A stretch of DNA of 19,014 nucleotides from CAYXUW01 sp964468375. GTDB lineage: Bacteria > Planctomycetota > Phycisphaerae > Sedimentisphaerales > Anaerobacaceae. Every line of letters begins with the position of its first letter. Position 1 is the stretch's first letter. This document shows positions 1-7,972 of this stretch, in pieces. Under the pieces are notes generated by a model. It saw only the letters and a program-made list of their open reading frames with translations, searched no databases and was not told the DNA's origin. The translations under genes were made by a program, and so were the position numbers. The stretch covers positions 1 to 19,014 of the forward strand of contig CAYXUW010000041.1 of the NCBI GenBank assembly GCA_964468375.1, written 5' to 3'.

Positions 1-2
1 GG

Positions 3-1403
3 CTCTCCCAGTGCATTCCTCTGGTGCCGTTTTCAATTCGTCTCACCGGAGATATCGACTGCATCACGAACGCAAACAACCTGGCAATGGTGGCCCTGAC
101 CGCCCGGATGCAGCACGAGCGAAACTACGACGACGAGAAGCTGGCAAAGAGAAACCTAAAAAGATTAGACATCGACCCTGAGCGGGTTCAAATGAAATGG
201 GTTATGGATTTCTGCGCACAGGCCCTGCGCAACATCACCATCGGCAAAGGCGGGAAGATGGACGGCTACGAGATGGAATCCGGATTTGCCATCTCGGTCT
301 CGAGCGAGCTGATGGCGATACTTGCCCTGGCCAGAGACCTGAAGGACCTGCGCGAAAGAATAAGCAAAATCGTGGTGGCATACAGCAGAAGCGGCGATGA
401 AGTTACCACCGCTGACCTCGAGGTTGACGGCGCGATGACGGCCTGGATGCTGGAAACGCTTAATCCGAGCTTGCTGCAAACCATCGAGGGCCAGCCAGTA
501 TTCGTCCACGCCGGTCCGTTCGCTAATATCGCTATCGGCCAAAGCTCAATAATAGCCGACAGGTTAGCTATGAAGCTATCGAATTATCACGTGACGGAAA
601 GCGGTTTCGGCGCAGATATAGGATTCGAGAAGTTCTGGAATCTGAAGTGCCGTATGTCAGGGCTGAAACCCGATGCGGTTGTCATAGTTGCCACCATCCG
701 TGCACTTAAGATGCACGGCGGCGGGCCCGTAGTTAAACCAGGGATACCATTAGACGAGGAATACAAAAAAGAGAACCTCAAGCTTGTCGAGGAGGGCTGC
801 GACAACCTTATTGCCCATATAGAAACCGTGAAGAAAAGCGGTGTCAGCCCGGTTGTCTGCATAAACGGGTTCTCGCACGATACCAAGGCCGAGATTGAAC
901 TCGTGCGTAAAATCGCCGAGGAAAACGGCGCTCTGGCGGCATATTCGGAACACTGGCTAAAAGGCGGAGACGGAGCAATTGAGCTGGCCGAAGCCGTTAT
1001 CCAGGCCTGTGAGGCAAAAAGCAATTTCAAATTCCTCTACGAGCTGGAGGCCCCTTTGAGAAAGCAGATCGAATTAATTGCTACAGAAGTTTACGGCGCA
1101 GCCGGTGTTACATATACGGCTGAAGCGCTGAAAAAAGCCGAGGACCTCGAGAAAAACGAAGATTTCAAAAAGTTCGGGACCTGTATGGTCAAAACACATT
1201 TGAGCTTATCTCATCATCCGGATATCAAGGGACGGCCGAAGGGCTGGAAGCTTCCTATCCGCGACTTTTTGGTTTATAAGGGAGCGGGCTTTATCGTGCC
1301 GCTGGCCGGCGAGATTAAGCTGATGCCCGGCACAAGCTCTGACCCGGCCTTCAGGCGAATCGATGTGGATTTGAAAACCGGAAAAGTAACAGGAATGTTT
1401 TAA
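3..1403 (+). CDS. fhs: Formate-tetrahydrofolate ligase, 5' end missing
   Basis: Formate-THF ligase joins formate to tetrahydrofolate using ATP, giving 10-formyl-THF in the cytoplasm. It is the C1 entry point of the methyl branch of the Wood-Ljungdahl pathway and of formate assimilation. The frame is open from the left edge, so the gene is cut: 466 residues are visible, against about 555-560 for the family. The missing part should hold the ATP-binding P-loop. The visible part starts at an SQ...IRLTGDID stretch, the counterpart of the family's GYSQV...LHFTGD region. It continues with ALRNITIG, a GFAISVSSELMAI segment, VVIVATIRALKMHGG and a terminal IDVDLKTGKVTGMF. The GTG at 24 is an internal codon, not the true start. 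The usual MPGLPKVPAA near the C-terminus reads MPGTSSDPAFRR here, which marks a divergent subgroup. folD follows 42 bases downstream in the same direction, so the two probably form one unit. Confidence 0.95.
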   Translation, partial: LSQCIPLVPFSIRLTGDIDCITNANNLAMVALTARMQHERNYDDEKLAKRNLKRLDIDPERVQMKWVMDFCAQALRNITIGKGGKMDGYEMESGFAISVSSELMAILALARDLKDLRERISKIVVAYSRSGDEVTTADLEVDGAMTAWMLETLNPSLLQTIEGQPVFVHAGPFANIAIGQSSIIADRLAMKLSNYHVTESGFGADIGFEKFWNLKCRMSGLKPDAVVIVATIRALKMHGGGPVVKPGIPLDEEYKKENLKLVEEGCDNLIAHIETVKKSGVSPVVCINGFSHDTKAEIELVRKIAEENGALAAYSEHWLKGGDGAIELAEAVIQACEAKSNFKFLYELEAPLRKQIELIATEVYGAAGVTYTAEALKKAEDLEKNEDFKKFGTCMVKTHLSLSHHPDIKGRPKGWKLPIRDFLVYKGAGFIVPLAGEIKLMPGTSSDPAFRRIDVDLKTGKVTGMF

Positions 1404-1445
1404 ACTGGTAACTGACAAATTGTAAATAGTAATTGGAGCAAATCA

Positions 1446-2333
1446 ATGGCAGCAAAAATAATCGACGGAAAACAAATAGCCGCAGATATGCAGGCGGAAA
1501 TAAAAGAAGAAGTCGCAAAGCTAAAACAGGAAGGTATCGTTCCGGGGCTGGGCGTTATTCTCGTGGGCGAAGACCCCGCGTCACAGTCATATGTTACTGC
1601 CAAAGAACGCGCATGCGAAAATTTGGGGATTTACTCCGATGATAACCGTTTGCCGGCAGATACTACGCAGCAGGACCTGATAGCCCTGATTAATCGAATG
1701 AATAACGACCCGAAAATAAACGGGATTCTGGTGCAGCTTCCCCTGCCCAAACATCTTGATGAGGGTGAGGTGCTTTTAGCGATTAGCCCCGACAAAGACG
1801 TCGACGGTTTTCACCCGACGAACATCGGCAAAATGGTGGCCGGACAGCCGGCATTTTTGCCCTGCACACCTCACGGCGTAATTAAGCTTCTGCAGCGAAA
1901 CAGCGTCAAAATCGAAGGTGCTCACGTAGTAATCGTTGGACGCAGTAACATCGTGGGAAAACCCATTGCAAATATGCTTATTCAGAAAAACGCAACCGGC
2001 AACGCCACTGTAACGGTTTGTCATACGAGAACCAAAGACTTGGCACACCACACCCGCCAAGCTGATATTATAATCGCAGCTGTGGGCAAACCTAACACTA
2101 TAACAGCGGATATGGTACAAGACGGCGCGGCCGTAATCGACGTCGGTGTCAACCGTGTCGAAGATGCCACTAAGAAAAGAGGTTACCGTCTGGCCGGTGA
2201 CGTTGATTTCGAAGCAGTCAAAGAAAAAGCGAGCGTGATTACTCCCGTTCCCGGCGGCGTCGGACCTATGACAATAACAATGCTGCTCTACAACACAGTA
2301 GAATCTGCAAAAAAGGCCGCAGGAAAAATTTAA
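1446..2333 (+). CDS. folD: Bifunctional methylene-THF dehydrogenase / methenyl-THF cyclohydrolase FolD
   Basis: FolD interconverts 5,10-methylene-THF, 5,10-methenyl-THF and 10-formyl-THF with NAD(P), the step next to formate-THF ligase. At 295 residues it has normal family length. Visible signatures are YVTAKERACENLGI with Y49 and K53 of the active site, VQLPLP (96-101) with Q97, DKDVDGFHP (116-124) with D120, the dinucleotide-binding GRSNIVGKP (165-173) and the C-terminal PVPGGVGPMT (267-276). A GGAG at 1434-1437 lies eight bases before the ATG and supports this start. It sits directly behind fhs, so the pair makes a complete formate-to-methylene-THF module. No promoter is apparent in the short gap, so it is probably read with fhs. 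Confidence 0.97.
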   Translation: MAAKIIDGKQIAADMQAEIKEEVAKLKQEGIVPGLGVILVGEDPASQSYVTAKERACENLGIYSDDNRLPADTTQQDLIALINRMNNDPKINGILVQLPLPKHLDEGEVLLAISPDKDVDGFHPTNIGKMVAGQPAFLPCTPHGVIKLLQRNSVKIEGAHVVIVGRSNIVGKPIANMLIQKNATGNATVTVCHTRTKDLAHHTRQADIIIAAVGKPNTITADMVQDGAAVIDVGVNRVEDATKKRGYRLAGDVDFEAVKEKASVITPVPGGVGPMTITMLLYNTVESAKKAAGKI

Positions 2334-2354
2334 AAACGGCGTCGGCTTTTGTTA

Positions 2355-3176
2355 TTACTCCGATTTTTCAAATAAGCCCTTAATTCCTTCGATGGCTTTT
2401 TGCCCGCTTTCTTTGCCGCTTTCCAGAAGTTCTTTTCCTTCCTTGGCAGCGGTTTCGCCTAACTCTTTCGCTTTACCCAACGAGGCTTTCATGCCATCAG
2501 TCATGCTTTCAGGTAACTGCCCGGCACCCTGTTCCGCCACACCGGCGGCGATAGCCAGAAGGACTTTGGCCGACAATTTAGCTAAGTCCATCTTATTATC
2601 ACTGCCTAAGTTGGTCATCCGTATTGGCTTAAGTTTAAGTGTTACCGTATCTGCTTTACCCGGGACAGGCAGCAGCTTTGCCTTGACGGTCACATTAGTG
2701 ATCTCCAGCCTATCTACATGAAGCTTCTTAGAAGGCTTGCCTGTCGCTTCCTTGGACTCTGCCTCTTCTGCCTTGGGCAGTGCATTAATTATGTCCTGGA
2801 GATTGTTGTTTGTAATTGTTTTTTGCTCAATCACCACATTAACGCCATCGAACATAATTTCTTTTATATTGACTGTATCTTTCAAAAGCGAGCCTATACC
2901 AACCGCGACACGGGCGTTACCTACTTCAAGCAGCTTATCATGCTGGTATCCAGGGGGATTATCAATTACAAGATTTTGAAAACCGACGCTTCCTCCCAAA
3001 ATTGAAAAATCCATGTCATCAATACTAACCCCAACACCCAATGTTTTGCTCCCTACAGTTTCAATTCCCGCCTTCAAAGCGCTGTTACCAAAAAGGTGAA
3101 TCAAAACGACAACGGAAACAATTAAAACTACAATTACCAATAAAATAATACGCACAGTTTTAAGTGACTTTTTCAT
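2355..3176 (-). CDS. Membrane-anchored AsmA-like protein of unknown function
   Basis: A 273-residue protein with one hydrophobic segment at residues 9-29 after a lysine-rich start, so it is probably an N-in inner-membrane anchor with the rest in the periplasm. The body resembles the N-terminal repeat of AsmA/DUF748-type proteins: a GVGVSIDDMDFSILGGSVGF stretch, then NLVIDNPPGY, then segments on a kinship of beta strands such as VNIKEIMFDGVNVVIE and LHVDRLEITNVTVKA. AsmA-like proteins take part in outer-membrane assembly or lipid transport, but no substrate can be named here. The last 45 residues change character to a charged, Gly/Ala/Lys/Glu-rich helix with repeated GK-E-G spacing, like LEA or apolipoprotein amphipathic repeats. 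A GGGAG nine bases before the ATG supports the start. It lies 45 bases behind murA on the same strand and may be co-transcribed with it. The family call is from fold-like sequence features and is moderate. Confidence 0.7.
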   Translation of the reverse strand: MKKSLKTVRIILLVIVVLIVSVVVLIHLFGNSALKAGIETVGSKTLGVGVSIDDMDFSILGGSVGFQNLVIDNPPGYQHDKLLEVGNARVAVGIGSLLKDTVNIKEIMFDGVNVVIEQKTITNNNLQDIINALPKAEEAESKEATGKPSKKLHVDRLEITNVTVKAKLLPVPGKADTVTLKLKPIRMTNLGSDNKMDLAKLSAKVLLAIAAGVAEQGAGQLPESMTDGMKASLGKAKELGETAAKEGKELLESGKESGQKAIEGIKGLFEKSE

Positions 3177-3221
3177 TTTTCTTTTCTCCCTTTTAATTTT
3201 TGAATAGTATTGGATATATAA

Positions 3222-4490
3222 CTAAATATCTTCCCTTGTTATTTTCGCACCGACAGGGTTTAGTCTTTCTTCGATTTTTTCATAACCGCGGTCGATATGA
3301 TAAACCCTGTTAACAACCGTAGTGCCTTCGGCGACCAAACCAGCCAGAACCAGTGCCGCCGACGCCCGCAGGTCAGAGGCCATTACCGGAGCGGCAATTA
3401 ACTTCCTCACACCCGCTATAATAACAACAGGACCCTCTTTGCGCAAATTCGCCGCCATTCGGTTTAATTCAGCAACATGCATAAATCTATCAGGAAAAAC
3501 CTTCTCTATTATAATACTATTTCCCTCGGCAAGCGACAAAAGAGTCATAAACTGCGCCTGCAAATCTGTCGGAAAACCCGGGAAGGGAAGGGTGGTGATA
3601 TCGGCCGGCTTGATGGAACCATCGCGGGCAACAACACAGTCGCCATCTGCCAACTCGACGGTTACACCAATACTTCTTAGCCGGTCAACAACGGCCATAA
3701 TATCATCAAGCCGACAACGCTCCAACTGAAGCTGTCCCGCCGTTATAGCGGCGGCAACCATAAAAGTGCCAGCCTCGATTCTGTCCGGAATTACCTGATA
3801 CTCGACCGGCCGCAACTCTTTAACTCCCTCTATAATCAACCGGGGTGAACCGATGCCTTGAATCTTAGCGCCCATCTTAGTAAGGCAGTTCGCCAAATCA
3901 ACTATTTCCGGCTCACAAGCAGCGGACTCGATAACCGTCCTGCCTTTTGCCAGCGCTGCGGCCATCAATACATTGGCCGTGCCCAAAACCGTCGAACCAA
4001 ACGGCCCGCCCATAAAAATATCACAACCGGTCAGCCCATTGGGGGCTTCAGCAATAATATAGCCGTTCTTAAGATTAATATTCGCACCAAGCTCACGCAG
4101 GCCTCGCAGATGGATATCGATAGGCCTGTCACCAATTGCACATCCGCCGGGCATCGAAACTTCCGCCCTGCCGCAGCGGGCAAGCAGCGGGCCGAGTATG
4201 CAAATACTCGCCCGCATCCTGCGAACGATTTCATATTCGCCTACCGGATTATCAACTGTCGTCGCATCTATGCGCAAATCGCCATTTCGGTCTCTGGCAA
4301 CCTGGCAACCTAACCGGTCGAGCAGCTGGCTAAAAACGGCAATATCAGAAAGACGCGGCACTGCTTTTATAGCCGATTTGCCGGCAGCTAAAACAGTGGC
4401 GGCCATTATAGGCAAAGAAGCGTTTTTGGAGCCATTTATAGTTACAGTTCCTGAAAGTTTAACCGGCCCTTCGATGCGAAATGTGTCCAT
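3222..4490 (-). CDS. murA: UDP-N-acetylglucosamine 1-carboxyvinyltransferase MurA
   Basis: MurA transfers enolpyruvate from phosphoenolpyruvate to UDP-GlcNAc, the first committed cytoplasmic step of peptidoglycan synthesis. The 422-residue length is typical. The substrate-binding K22-N23 pair is present in INGSKNASLP. The catalytic cysteine that fosfomycin attacks is present as C117 in PGGCAIGDRPID, so the enzyme should be active and fosfomycin-sensitive by that criterion. A GAGGG nine bases before the ATG supports the start. With dapB nearby this points to a DAP-type peptidoglycan wall. A promoter candidate with a roughly 90-base leader lies upstream (4586-4614), and the AsmA-like gene follows. 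Confidence 0.98.
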   Translation of the reverse strand: MDTFRIEGPVKLSGTVTINGSKNASLPIMAATVLAAGKSAIKAVPRLSDIAVFSQLLDRLGCQVARDRNGDLRIDATTVDNPVGEYEIVRRMRASICILGPLLARCGRAEVSMPGGCAIGDRPIDIHLRGLRELGANINLKNGYIIAEAPNGLTGCDIFMGGPFGSTVLGTANVLMAAALAKGRTVIESAACEPEIVDLANCLTKMGAKIQGIGSPRLIIEGVKELRPVEYQVIPDRIEAGTFMVAAAITAGQLQLERCRLDDIMAVVDRLRSIGVTVELADGDCVVARDGSIKPADITTLPFPGFPTDLQAQFMTLLSLAEGNSIIIEKVFPDRFMHVAELNRMAANLRKEGPVVIIAGVRKLIAAPVMASDLRASAALVLAGLVAEGTTVVNRVYHIDRGYEKIEERLNPVGAKITREDI

Positions 4491-4585
4491 AATTCACTTC
4501 CCTCAGACAGCACCAATTTCTTCTCAATACAAGCCAACACAACCGAACACAAGCAAAAAAATTGTGCCGCCCCGATATTTCTGGT

Positions 4586-4614
4586 AATGTAGCACAAGTC
4601 AGGTTTGGTTTCAA
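4586..4614 (-). promoter_or_regulatory. Putative sigma-70-type promoter for murA
   Basis: On the minus strand TTGAAA (4609-4614) is followed after exactly 17 bases by TACATT (4586-4591), preceded by TGC, an extended -10 arrangement. The boxes match consensus at 5/6 and 4/6. Transcription would start near 4579 and give a leader of about 90 bases before the murA ATG. Prediction from pattern only. Confidence 0.4.
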
Positions 4615-4632
4615 GGTTGCGAAAAGTATATA

Positions 4633-5523
4633 ATGATTAATGTCTCTGAGATTACCGAACAGCTAACCAGCTATATCACTAACATAGACTTCGTTCTCTG
4701 CCTAATCGGCACAACATTATTAGGCGGCTGGCTGCTAAAAACATCTCTGGGCAGCAAAGCTTTGTCCGATTCAAGGCTGCGTCGAAACAATATGCCCGCT
4801 TATCTGCCTTTCGTTCCATTGCTTATATGGCTAAGCACCGCTTCACTCTCCACATCGATTACAGAAAAGCTCCTGCCTGACCGCCCCGCCTGGCAAACTG
4901 CCCTTACGGACAATCTCATCCTCTGTATCAGTGCGATAATTACCATAGCAGTAATCATCTTTCTGGCCAGAACCAGTTTTGCCCGACGGCTAAAAGGATT
5001 CGGTCTGAACGTGAAAACCATACCTAAGGACTTTTTTTTCGCCTTTGTTAACCTGCTTTCCGTATGGCCGCTTCTGCTGTTTATGATTATACTAACGATA
5101 CTCTCCGGCAAACTCGTATGGGGGCCGGATTTTGAAATCCAGCCGCATCAGGAACTCGAACTGATAAGCAAATATCCGCAACTGTCGGTCAGGGTGCTAA
5201 TTCTTGTTACCGCTGTAGTGATAGTTCCCGTGTTCGAGGAGATGTTATTTCGAGGTATGTTTCAAACAACGATACGGTCTGTCTTAGAAGACACTCCACT
5301 TTGCGAACGGCTGCACAATAAAAACCTGAGAGTGTGGCTTTCGATTCTAATAAGCTCCGGTTTATTCACGATGTCTCATTCAGACCCGTTGCATTGGCCG
5401 CCGTTATTCGTGCTTTCACTAGGGATGGGATATGCTTATGAAAAAAGCGGTTCCTTATTCCGCCCCATTTTTATCCACTTATTTTTCAATGCAACCAGCA
5501 TAATCGCTGTTTTATATCAATAA
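4633..5523 (+). CDS. CPBP-family intramembrane metalloprotease (CAAX protease-like)
   Basis: A polytopic membrane protein of 296 residues with about eight hydrophobic segments, the first near 17-36 and the last near 278-295. It carries all three motifs of the CPBP (Abi/CAAX protease) family: EEMLFRG with E202, E203 and R207; H249 in FTMSHSDP; and H282...N286 in HLFFNAT. These residues bind the catalytic metal within the membrane, so it looks intact. Family members process prenylated proteins, peptides or bacteriocins, or serve immunity roles, and the substrate here cannot be told. The start has no good ribosome-binding site, and a TATAAT overlaps the ATG, so a downstream start is possible but would remove the first helix. 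Its stop lies four bases from that of dapB on the other strand, so the two genes converge with no room for a separate terminator. Confidence 0.9.
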   Translation: MINVSEITEQLTSYITNIDFVLCLIGTTLLGGWLLKTSLGSKALSDSRLRRNNMPAYLPFVPLLIWLSTASLSTSITEKLLPDRPAWQTALTDNLILCISAIITIAVIIFLARTSFARRLKGFGLNVKTIPKDFFFAFVNLLSVWPLLLFMIILTILSGKLVWGPDFEIQPHQELELISKYPQLSVRVLILVTAVVIVPVFEEMLFRGMFQTTIRSVLEDTPLCERLHNKNLRVWLSILISSGLFTMSHSDPLHWPPLFVLSLGMGYAYEKSGSLFRPIFIHLFFNATSIIAVLYQ

Positions 5524-5527
5524 CTTG

Positions 5528-6325
5528 CTATTCGATTCCGAGAACATCGGCCATCGAATACAGTGCCGGCTCCTTGCCTACAAGCCATTTAGCCGCTCGC
5601 AATGCTCCGCGAGCGAAACCGTCCCTGCTATGAGCAGTATGGTTCAAGGTTATAGTCTCGCCGAGCGTGCTGAATATTACTGAATGAATGCCTGTAATAT
5701 CGCCTGCGCGGATTGCATGTATGCCGATAGTTCCTTTTCCCCTTAACGCATCTTTTCCACTTCTGCCCTGAACAAGACAATCGGGGAATTTCCTGCCGGT
5801 CGCTTTGCAGATATTCTCAGCCAATGTCAAAGCTGTGCCGCTGGGAGCGTCCTTTTTGAAACGATGATGCTGTTCGATTATTTCCGTATCATACTCGTCG
5901 CCGAGCATCGAAGCAACTTTACCTACCAGCGAAAACAAAACATTCATCCCCACGCTCATGTTGGTTCCGTATATAAGGGGGATTTTTGCCGAAGCGGTCT
6001 TTACTTTTTCACGATGTTTTTCGGAAAGGCCTGTAGTTCCCAAAACCAATGCTGCGCCGTTTTCCAAGCAGTAATCAATCGTTTTATCTGCCGCCTCGGG
6101 CTGTGAAAAATCTACTGCCACATCGGCCCCGACCGGATATGCGCTGTCCAGTTGAACATTTATAGTGCCCGCCGAAGCAACAAGACCGGCATCCTTACCG
6201 ATATCAGGATGGCCTTCTGCTTCAATTGCCGCAATAATATCAAAGTATCCAGCGTCTATACCTAACGAGATGATGCGCTTGCCCATTCGACCGGCGGCGC
6301 CGACTATTACCAGTTTAGGACGCAT
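5528..6325 (-). CDS. dapB: 4-hydroxy-tetrahydrodipicolinate reductase DapB
   Basis: DapB reduces 4-hydroxy-tetrahydrodipicolinate with NAD(P)H in the diaminopimelate/lysine pathway, feeding peptidoglycan and protein synthesis. From the chosen ATG it is 265 residues, normal for the family. It shows GAAGRMG (9-15) for the dinucleotide, GTTG (96-99), and the catalytic/substrate segment EQHHRFKKDAPSGTA (151-165) with H153, H154 and K157-K158. The frame is open 11 codons further upstream to an ATG at 6358. I chose 6325 because AAGGAG stands seven bases before it and the Rossmann strand begins right after. A weak minus-strand promoter (TTGCAA 6390-6395, 17 bases, TAATTT 6367-6372 with a TGT before it) is possible. 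No other dap gene is in the window. Confidence 0.97.
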   Translation of the reverse strand: MRPKLVIVGAAGRMGKRIISLGIDAGYFDIIAAIEAEGHPDIGKDAGLVASAGTINVQLDSAYPVGADVAVDFSQPEAADKTIDYCLENGAALVLGTTGLSEKHREKVKTASAKIPLIYGTNMSVGMNVLFSLVGKVASMLGDEYDTEIIEQHHRFKKDAPSGTALTLAENICKATGRKFPDCLVQGRSGKDALRGKGTIGIHAIRAGDITGIHSVIFSTLGETITLNHTAHSRDGFARGALRAAKWLVGKEPALYSMADVLGIE

Positions 6326-6332
6326 TTTCAAG

Positions 6333-6338
6333 CTCCTT
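6333..6338 (-). promoter_or_regulatory. Ribosome-binding site deciding the dapB start
   Basis: AAGGAG on the minus strand, seven bases before the ATG at 6325. It is a near-perfect Shine-Dalgarno sequence and favours this start over the in-frame ATG at 6358. Confidence 0.75.
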
Positions 6339-6411
6339 AATAAGTGTTTTTGGCTCAAATTAAGTCAAATTAACAAACCGGATGTATTTTTGCAAGACCA
6401 AAGGATTGCAG

Positions 6412-6439
6412 TTGACTGCCTCGTCCGGTCTGTTATAAA
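6412..6439 (+). promoter_or_regulatory. Putative sigma-70-type promoter for the glycine-zipper lipoprotein
   Basis: TTGACT (6412-6417), a 16-base spacer ending in TGT, then TATAAA (6434-6439). Each box matches consensus at 5/6 and the TG makes an extended -10. Transcription would begin about 45 bases before the ATG at 6489, next to a GGAGG ribosome-binding site. Confidence 0.6.
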
Positions 6440-6488
6440 ATAAAGAACATTACAGAACAGTACTTTTTTAAGTTGATGGAGGTATAAA

Positions 6489-6914
6489 ATGGTCAAAGAA
6501 TTTGCGACAATTCTAATAGTAGCCATTGTGAGTCTGGGGTTGGCGTTCGTTTGCGGCTGTGAGAGCGACGCCCAAACCGGTGCTCTCATCGGCGCAGGTG
6601 CAGGTGCAGGTGTAGGCCAGGCAATAGGTCACGATACGGAATCAACTTTGCTTGGTGCAGCAGTGGGCGGAGGCGCCGGCTATATGATAGGCAACGAACA
6701 GGACAAAAAGAAAGAAAGGGCCCGAACCCAGGCCGAAATGGAAAGTCTGCGTCAAGAAATGAACAATGTTACTGTCAACGTTGTAAACAGCAACGGTTCC
6801 ATCACGCCGGTAACATTAAGAAGACAGGGTGCTGTTTACATAGGCCCAAGAGGTGAAACATATACAACCCTGCCGACACAAGAGCAGCTAAGACAGGCGG
6901 GATACGGCTTTTAG
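6489..6914 (+). CDS. Small glycine-zipper lipoprotein
   Basis: A 141-residue envelope protein. Residues 4-21 form a hydrophobic signal segment ending in a lipobox-like V21-C22-G23-C24, so C24 is the likely lipidated residue after signal peptidase II cleavage. The cysteine at position -2 is unusual. Residues 31-68 form two glycine-zipper helices (GALIGAGAGAGVGQ and LLGAAVGGGAGYMIG), as in SlyB/OsmB/YMGG-type lipoproteins that pack in or on membranes. A charged coiled segment (70-93) and a short beta-like domain follow, with TPVTLRRQGAVYIGPRGE and a terminal QLRQAGYGF. GGAGG at 6478-6482, six bases before the ATG, gives a strong start. It has its own promoter and stands alone between divergent dapB and a convergent gene. 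Proteins of this kind often respond to envelope stress, but the role here is not known. Confidence 0.85.
   Translation: MVKEFATILIVAIVSLGLAFVCGCESDAQTGALIGAGAGAGVGQAIGHDTESTLLGAAVGGGAGYMIGNEQDKKKERARTQAEMESLRQEMNNVTVNVVNSNGSITPVTLRRQGAVYIGPRGETYTTLPTQEQLRQAGYGF
6594..6617 (+). repeat. Short tandem hexamer in the glycine zipper
   Basis: GCAGGT occurs three times in tandem, followed by a decayed copy GTAGGC, encoding Gly-Ala-type steps of the first zipper helix. Slippage here would change zipper length in units of two residues without breaking the frame. Confidence 0.7.
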
Positions 6915-6958
6915 GAATTACAACTAATCGGCTGCCCCTAAAACGAGAACCAATGCCG

Positions 6959-7759
6959 CTATGCAGGATTGTAGTGAGCCCCTGCATAGGTGGCTTGTTT
7001 TTGAGGCCGATTAGGCCATTTCAATATATCGAATAAAAACTCAGTGGCCTGCCTGAGCATCAGGGCCGGCGTACAGAGACACATTTCCAATGAACCTATT
7101 ACATCGTTGTCGTATTTGCTCAAGGTATTTAAGAGATAGTCCCAATTTCCACGAGCTATACCACCTCGCAGGCCCGGCGGCTCATGGTCGTCTGTCTGAC
7201 CGTAATTGTCCGTAAGATGTAAATGGGTCACTCTTTCACCCAGCTCATCCACATATTGTTTGAAGGTAAGTTCGGTGTCCAGATTAGCGTAACCGGTATC
7301 GAGACAATACGAAATGGATTCAAATTTTTCACCTAACTGCTTGAGCGTCGACAATCGACCGGTTTCGAGACATAATTTCACTTTATTGATATCGGCCAGC
7401 TTCACCACTCCTTCGGCAAAAGCACAGCTGTTAAGCCCGGCCCCTTCCGGGATACCTAAACTCCTCAAATCGGTTACGATATTCGCCCCAAGCAGCTTGG
7501 CACATTCGATTTGCTCGTTCCACTGGTCTAATGTAGGTTCATCATTGCGAGAACGCATCGAGACCAGCATATCCTCGGTAGCAGCAGCAAGCCGAGGCCA
7601 ATTACGCCTGCTATAACGGCAGTCATTCTCACCCCTTATAGTAGGCCATAACTCCACGCCGAAGCCCATAGACCTCAAAAACTGACATTCCTGCTCAAAA
7701 GAGAGGTGATTTTCCCACCCCCAAAACAACATTGTTGAAACAACATATCGAATACGCAT
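6959..7759 (-). CDS. Sugar phosphate isomerase/epimerase-like TIM-barrel protein
   Basis: A 266-residue protein of the xylose isomerase-like/AP endonuclease 2 superfamily. These TIM barrels isomerise or epimerise sugars or inositols, or act on related small molecules, using one or two divalent metals. Candidate metal ligands fall at the expected strand ends: E132 in CLETGRL, D154 in YCLDTGYAN, H181 and D184 in HLHLTDNYG, H192 in DDHEPPG and E225 in SLEMC. In many relatives the second motif is D-x-G-H; here it is D-T-G-Y, so the histidine is replaced. GGAG nine bases before the ATG supports the start. It is a single gene facing the lipoprotein gene, with no pathway neighbour to fix the substrate. 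The stop codon lies inside a small hairpin (6960-6988). Confidence 0.8.
   Translation of the reverse strand: MRIRYVVSTMLFWGWENHLSFEQECQFLRSMGFGVELWPTIRGENDCRYSRRNWPRLAAATEDMLVSMRSRNDEPTLDQWNEQIECAKLLGANIVTDLRSLGIPEGAGLNSCAFAEGVVKLADINKVKLCLETGRLSTLKQLGEKFESISYCLDTGYANLDTELTFKQYVDELGERVTHLHLTDNYGQTDDHEPPGLRGGIARGNWDYLLNTLSKYDNDVIGSLEMCLCTPALMLRQATEFLFDILKWPNRPQKQATYAGAHYNPA
6960..6988 (-). repeat. Perfect 8-base inverted repeat over the end of the isomerase-like gene
   Basis: TATGCAGG (6960-6967) and CCTGCATA (6981-6988) are exact inverted copies separated by 13 bases. The repeat covers the last codons and the stop of the minus-strand gene. It could act as a weak hairpin between the convergent genes, but no U-run follows on either strand. 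Confidence 0.4.
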
Positions 7760-7948
7760 TTTATCATCTCCGTGCCAAGACCTATAAAAGCTCTCTGCAG
7801 ATATTATCGATTAAAAACAAACCCGGCTTCATGCTTTCCCCAAAATTGCGGCATTCCCCTCGTCCACAACCCTAATTTCAACGAAAAACCAGCCTCGACC
7901 GTTCCGCCTCGTCCAATAAATACGAAACTTACGCTCGGAGACCGGTTA

Positions 7949-7972
7949 ATTGCAAAAATTTCTATTGCAAAA
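7949..7972 (+). repeat. Direct repeat in the rpmE promoter region
   Basis: ATTGCAAAA occurs at 7949-7957 and again at 7964-7972, 15 bases apart. The second copy overlaps the -35 box. It could be a binding site for a regulator of the L31/RF1 operon, or chance in an A+T-rich stretch. Confidence 0.35.

Noticed and set aside
165..542. Long antisense frames opposite fhs and other genes
   Set aside because: They lie wholly within confidently identified genes on the other strand and show no domain of their own.
2334..2354. Possible bidirectional terminator between folD and the AsmA-like gene
   Set aside because: GC-rich core followed by TTTTG, but the arms do not pair into a real stem.
4629..4634. 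TATAAT overlapping the start codon of the CPBP protease gene
   Set aside because: No -35 box at proper spacing, and a start there would leave the first transmembrane helix untranslated.
6924..7014. Nine-base inverted pair CTAATCGGC / GCCGATTAG
   Set aside because: Separated by 73 bases and partly inside a coding region; likely chance.
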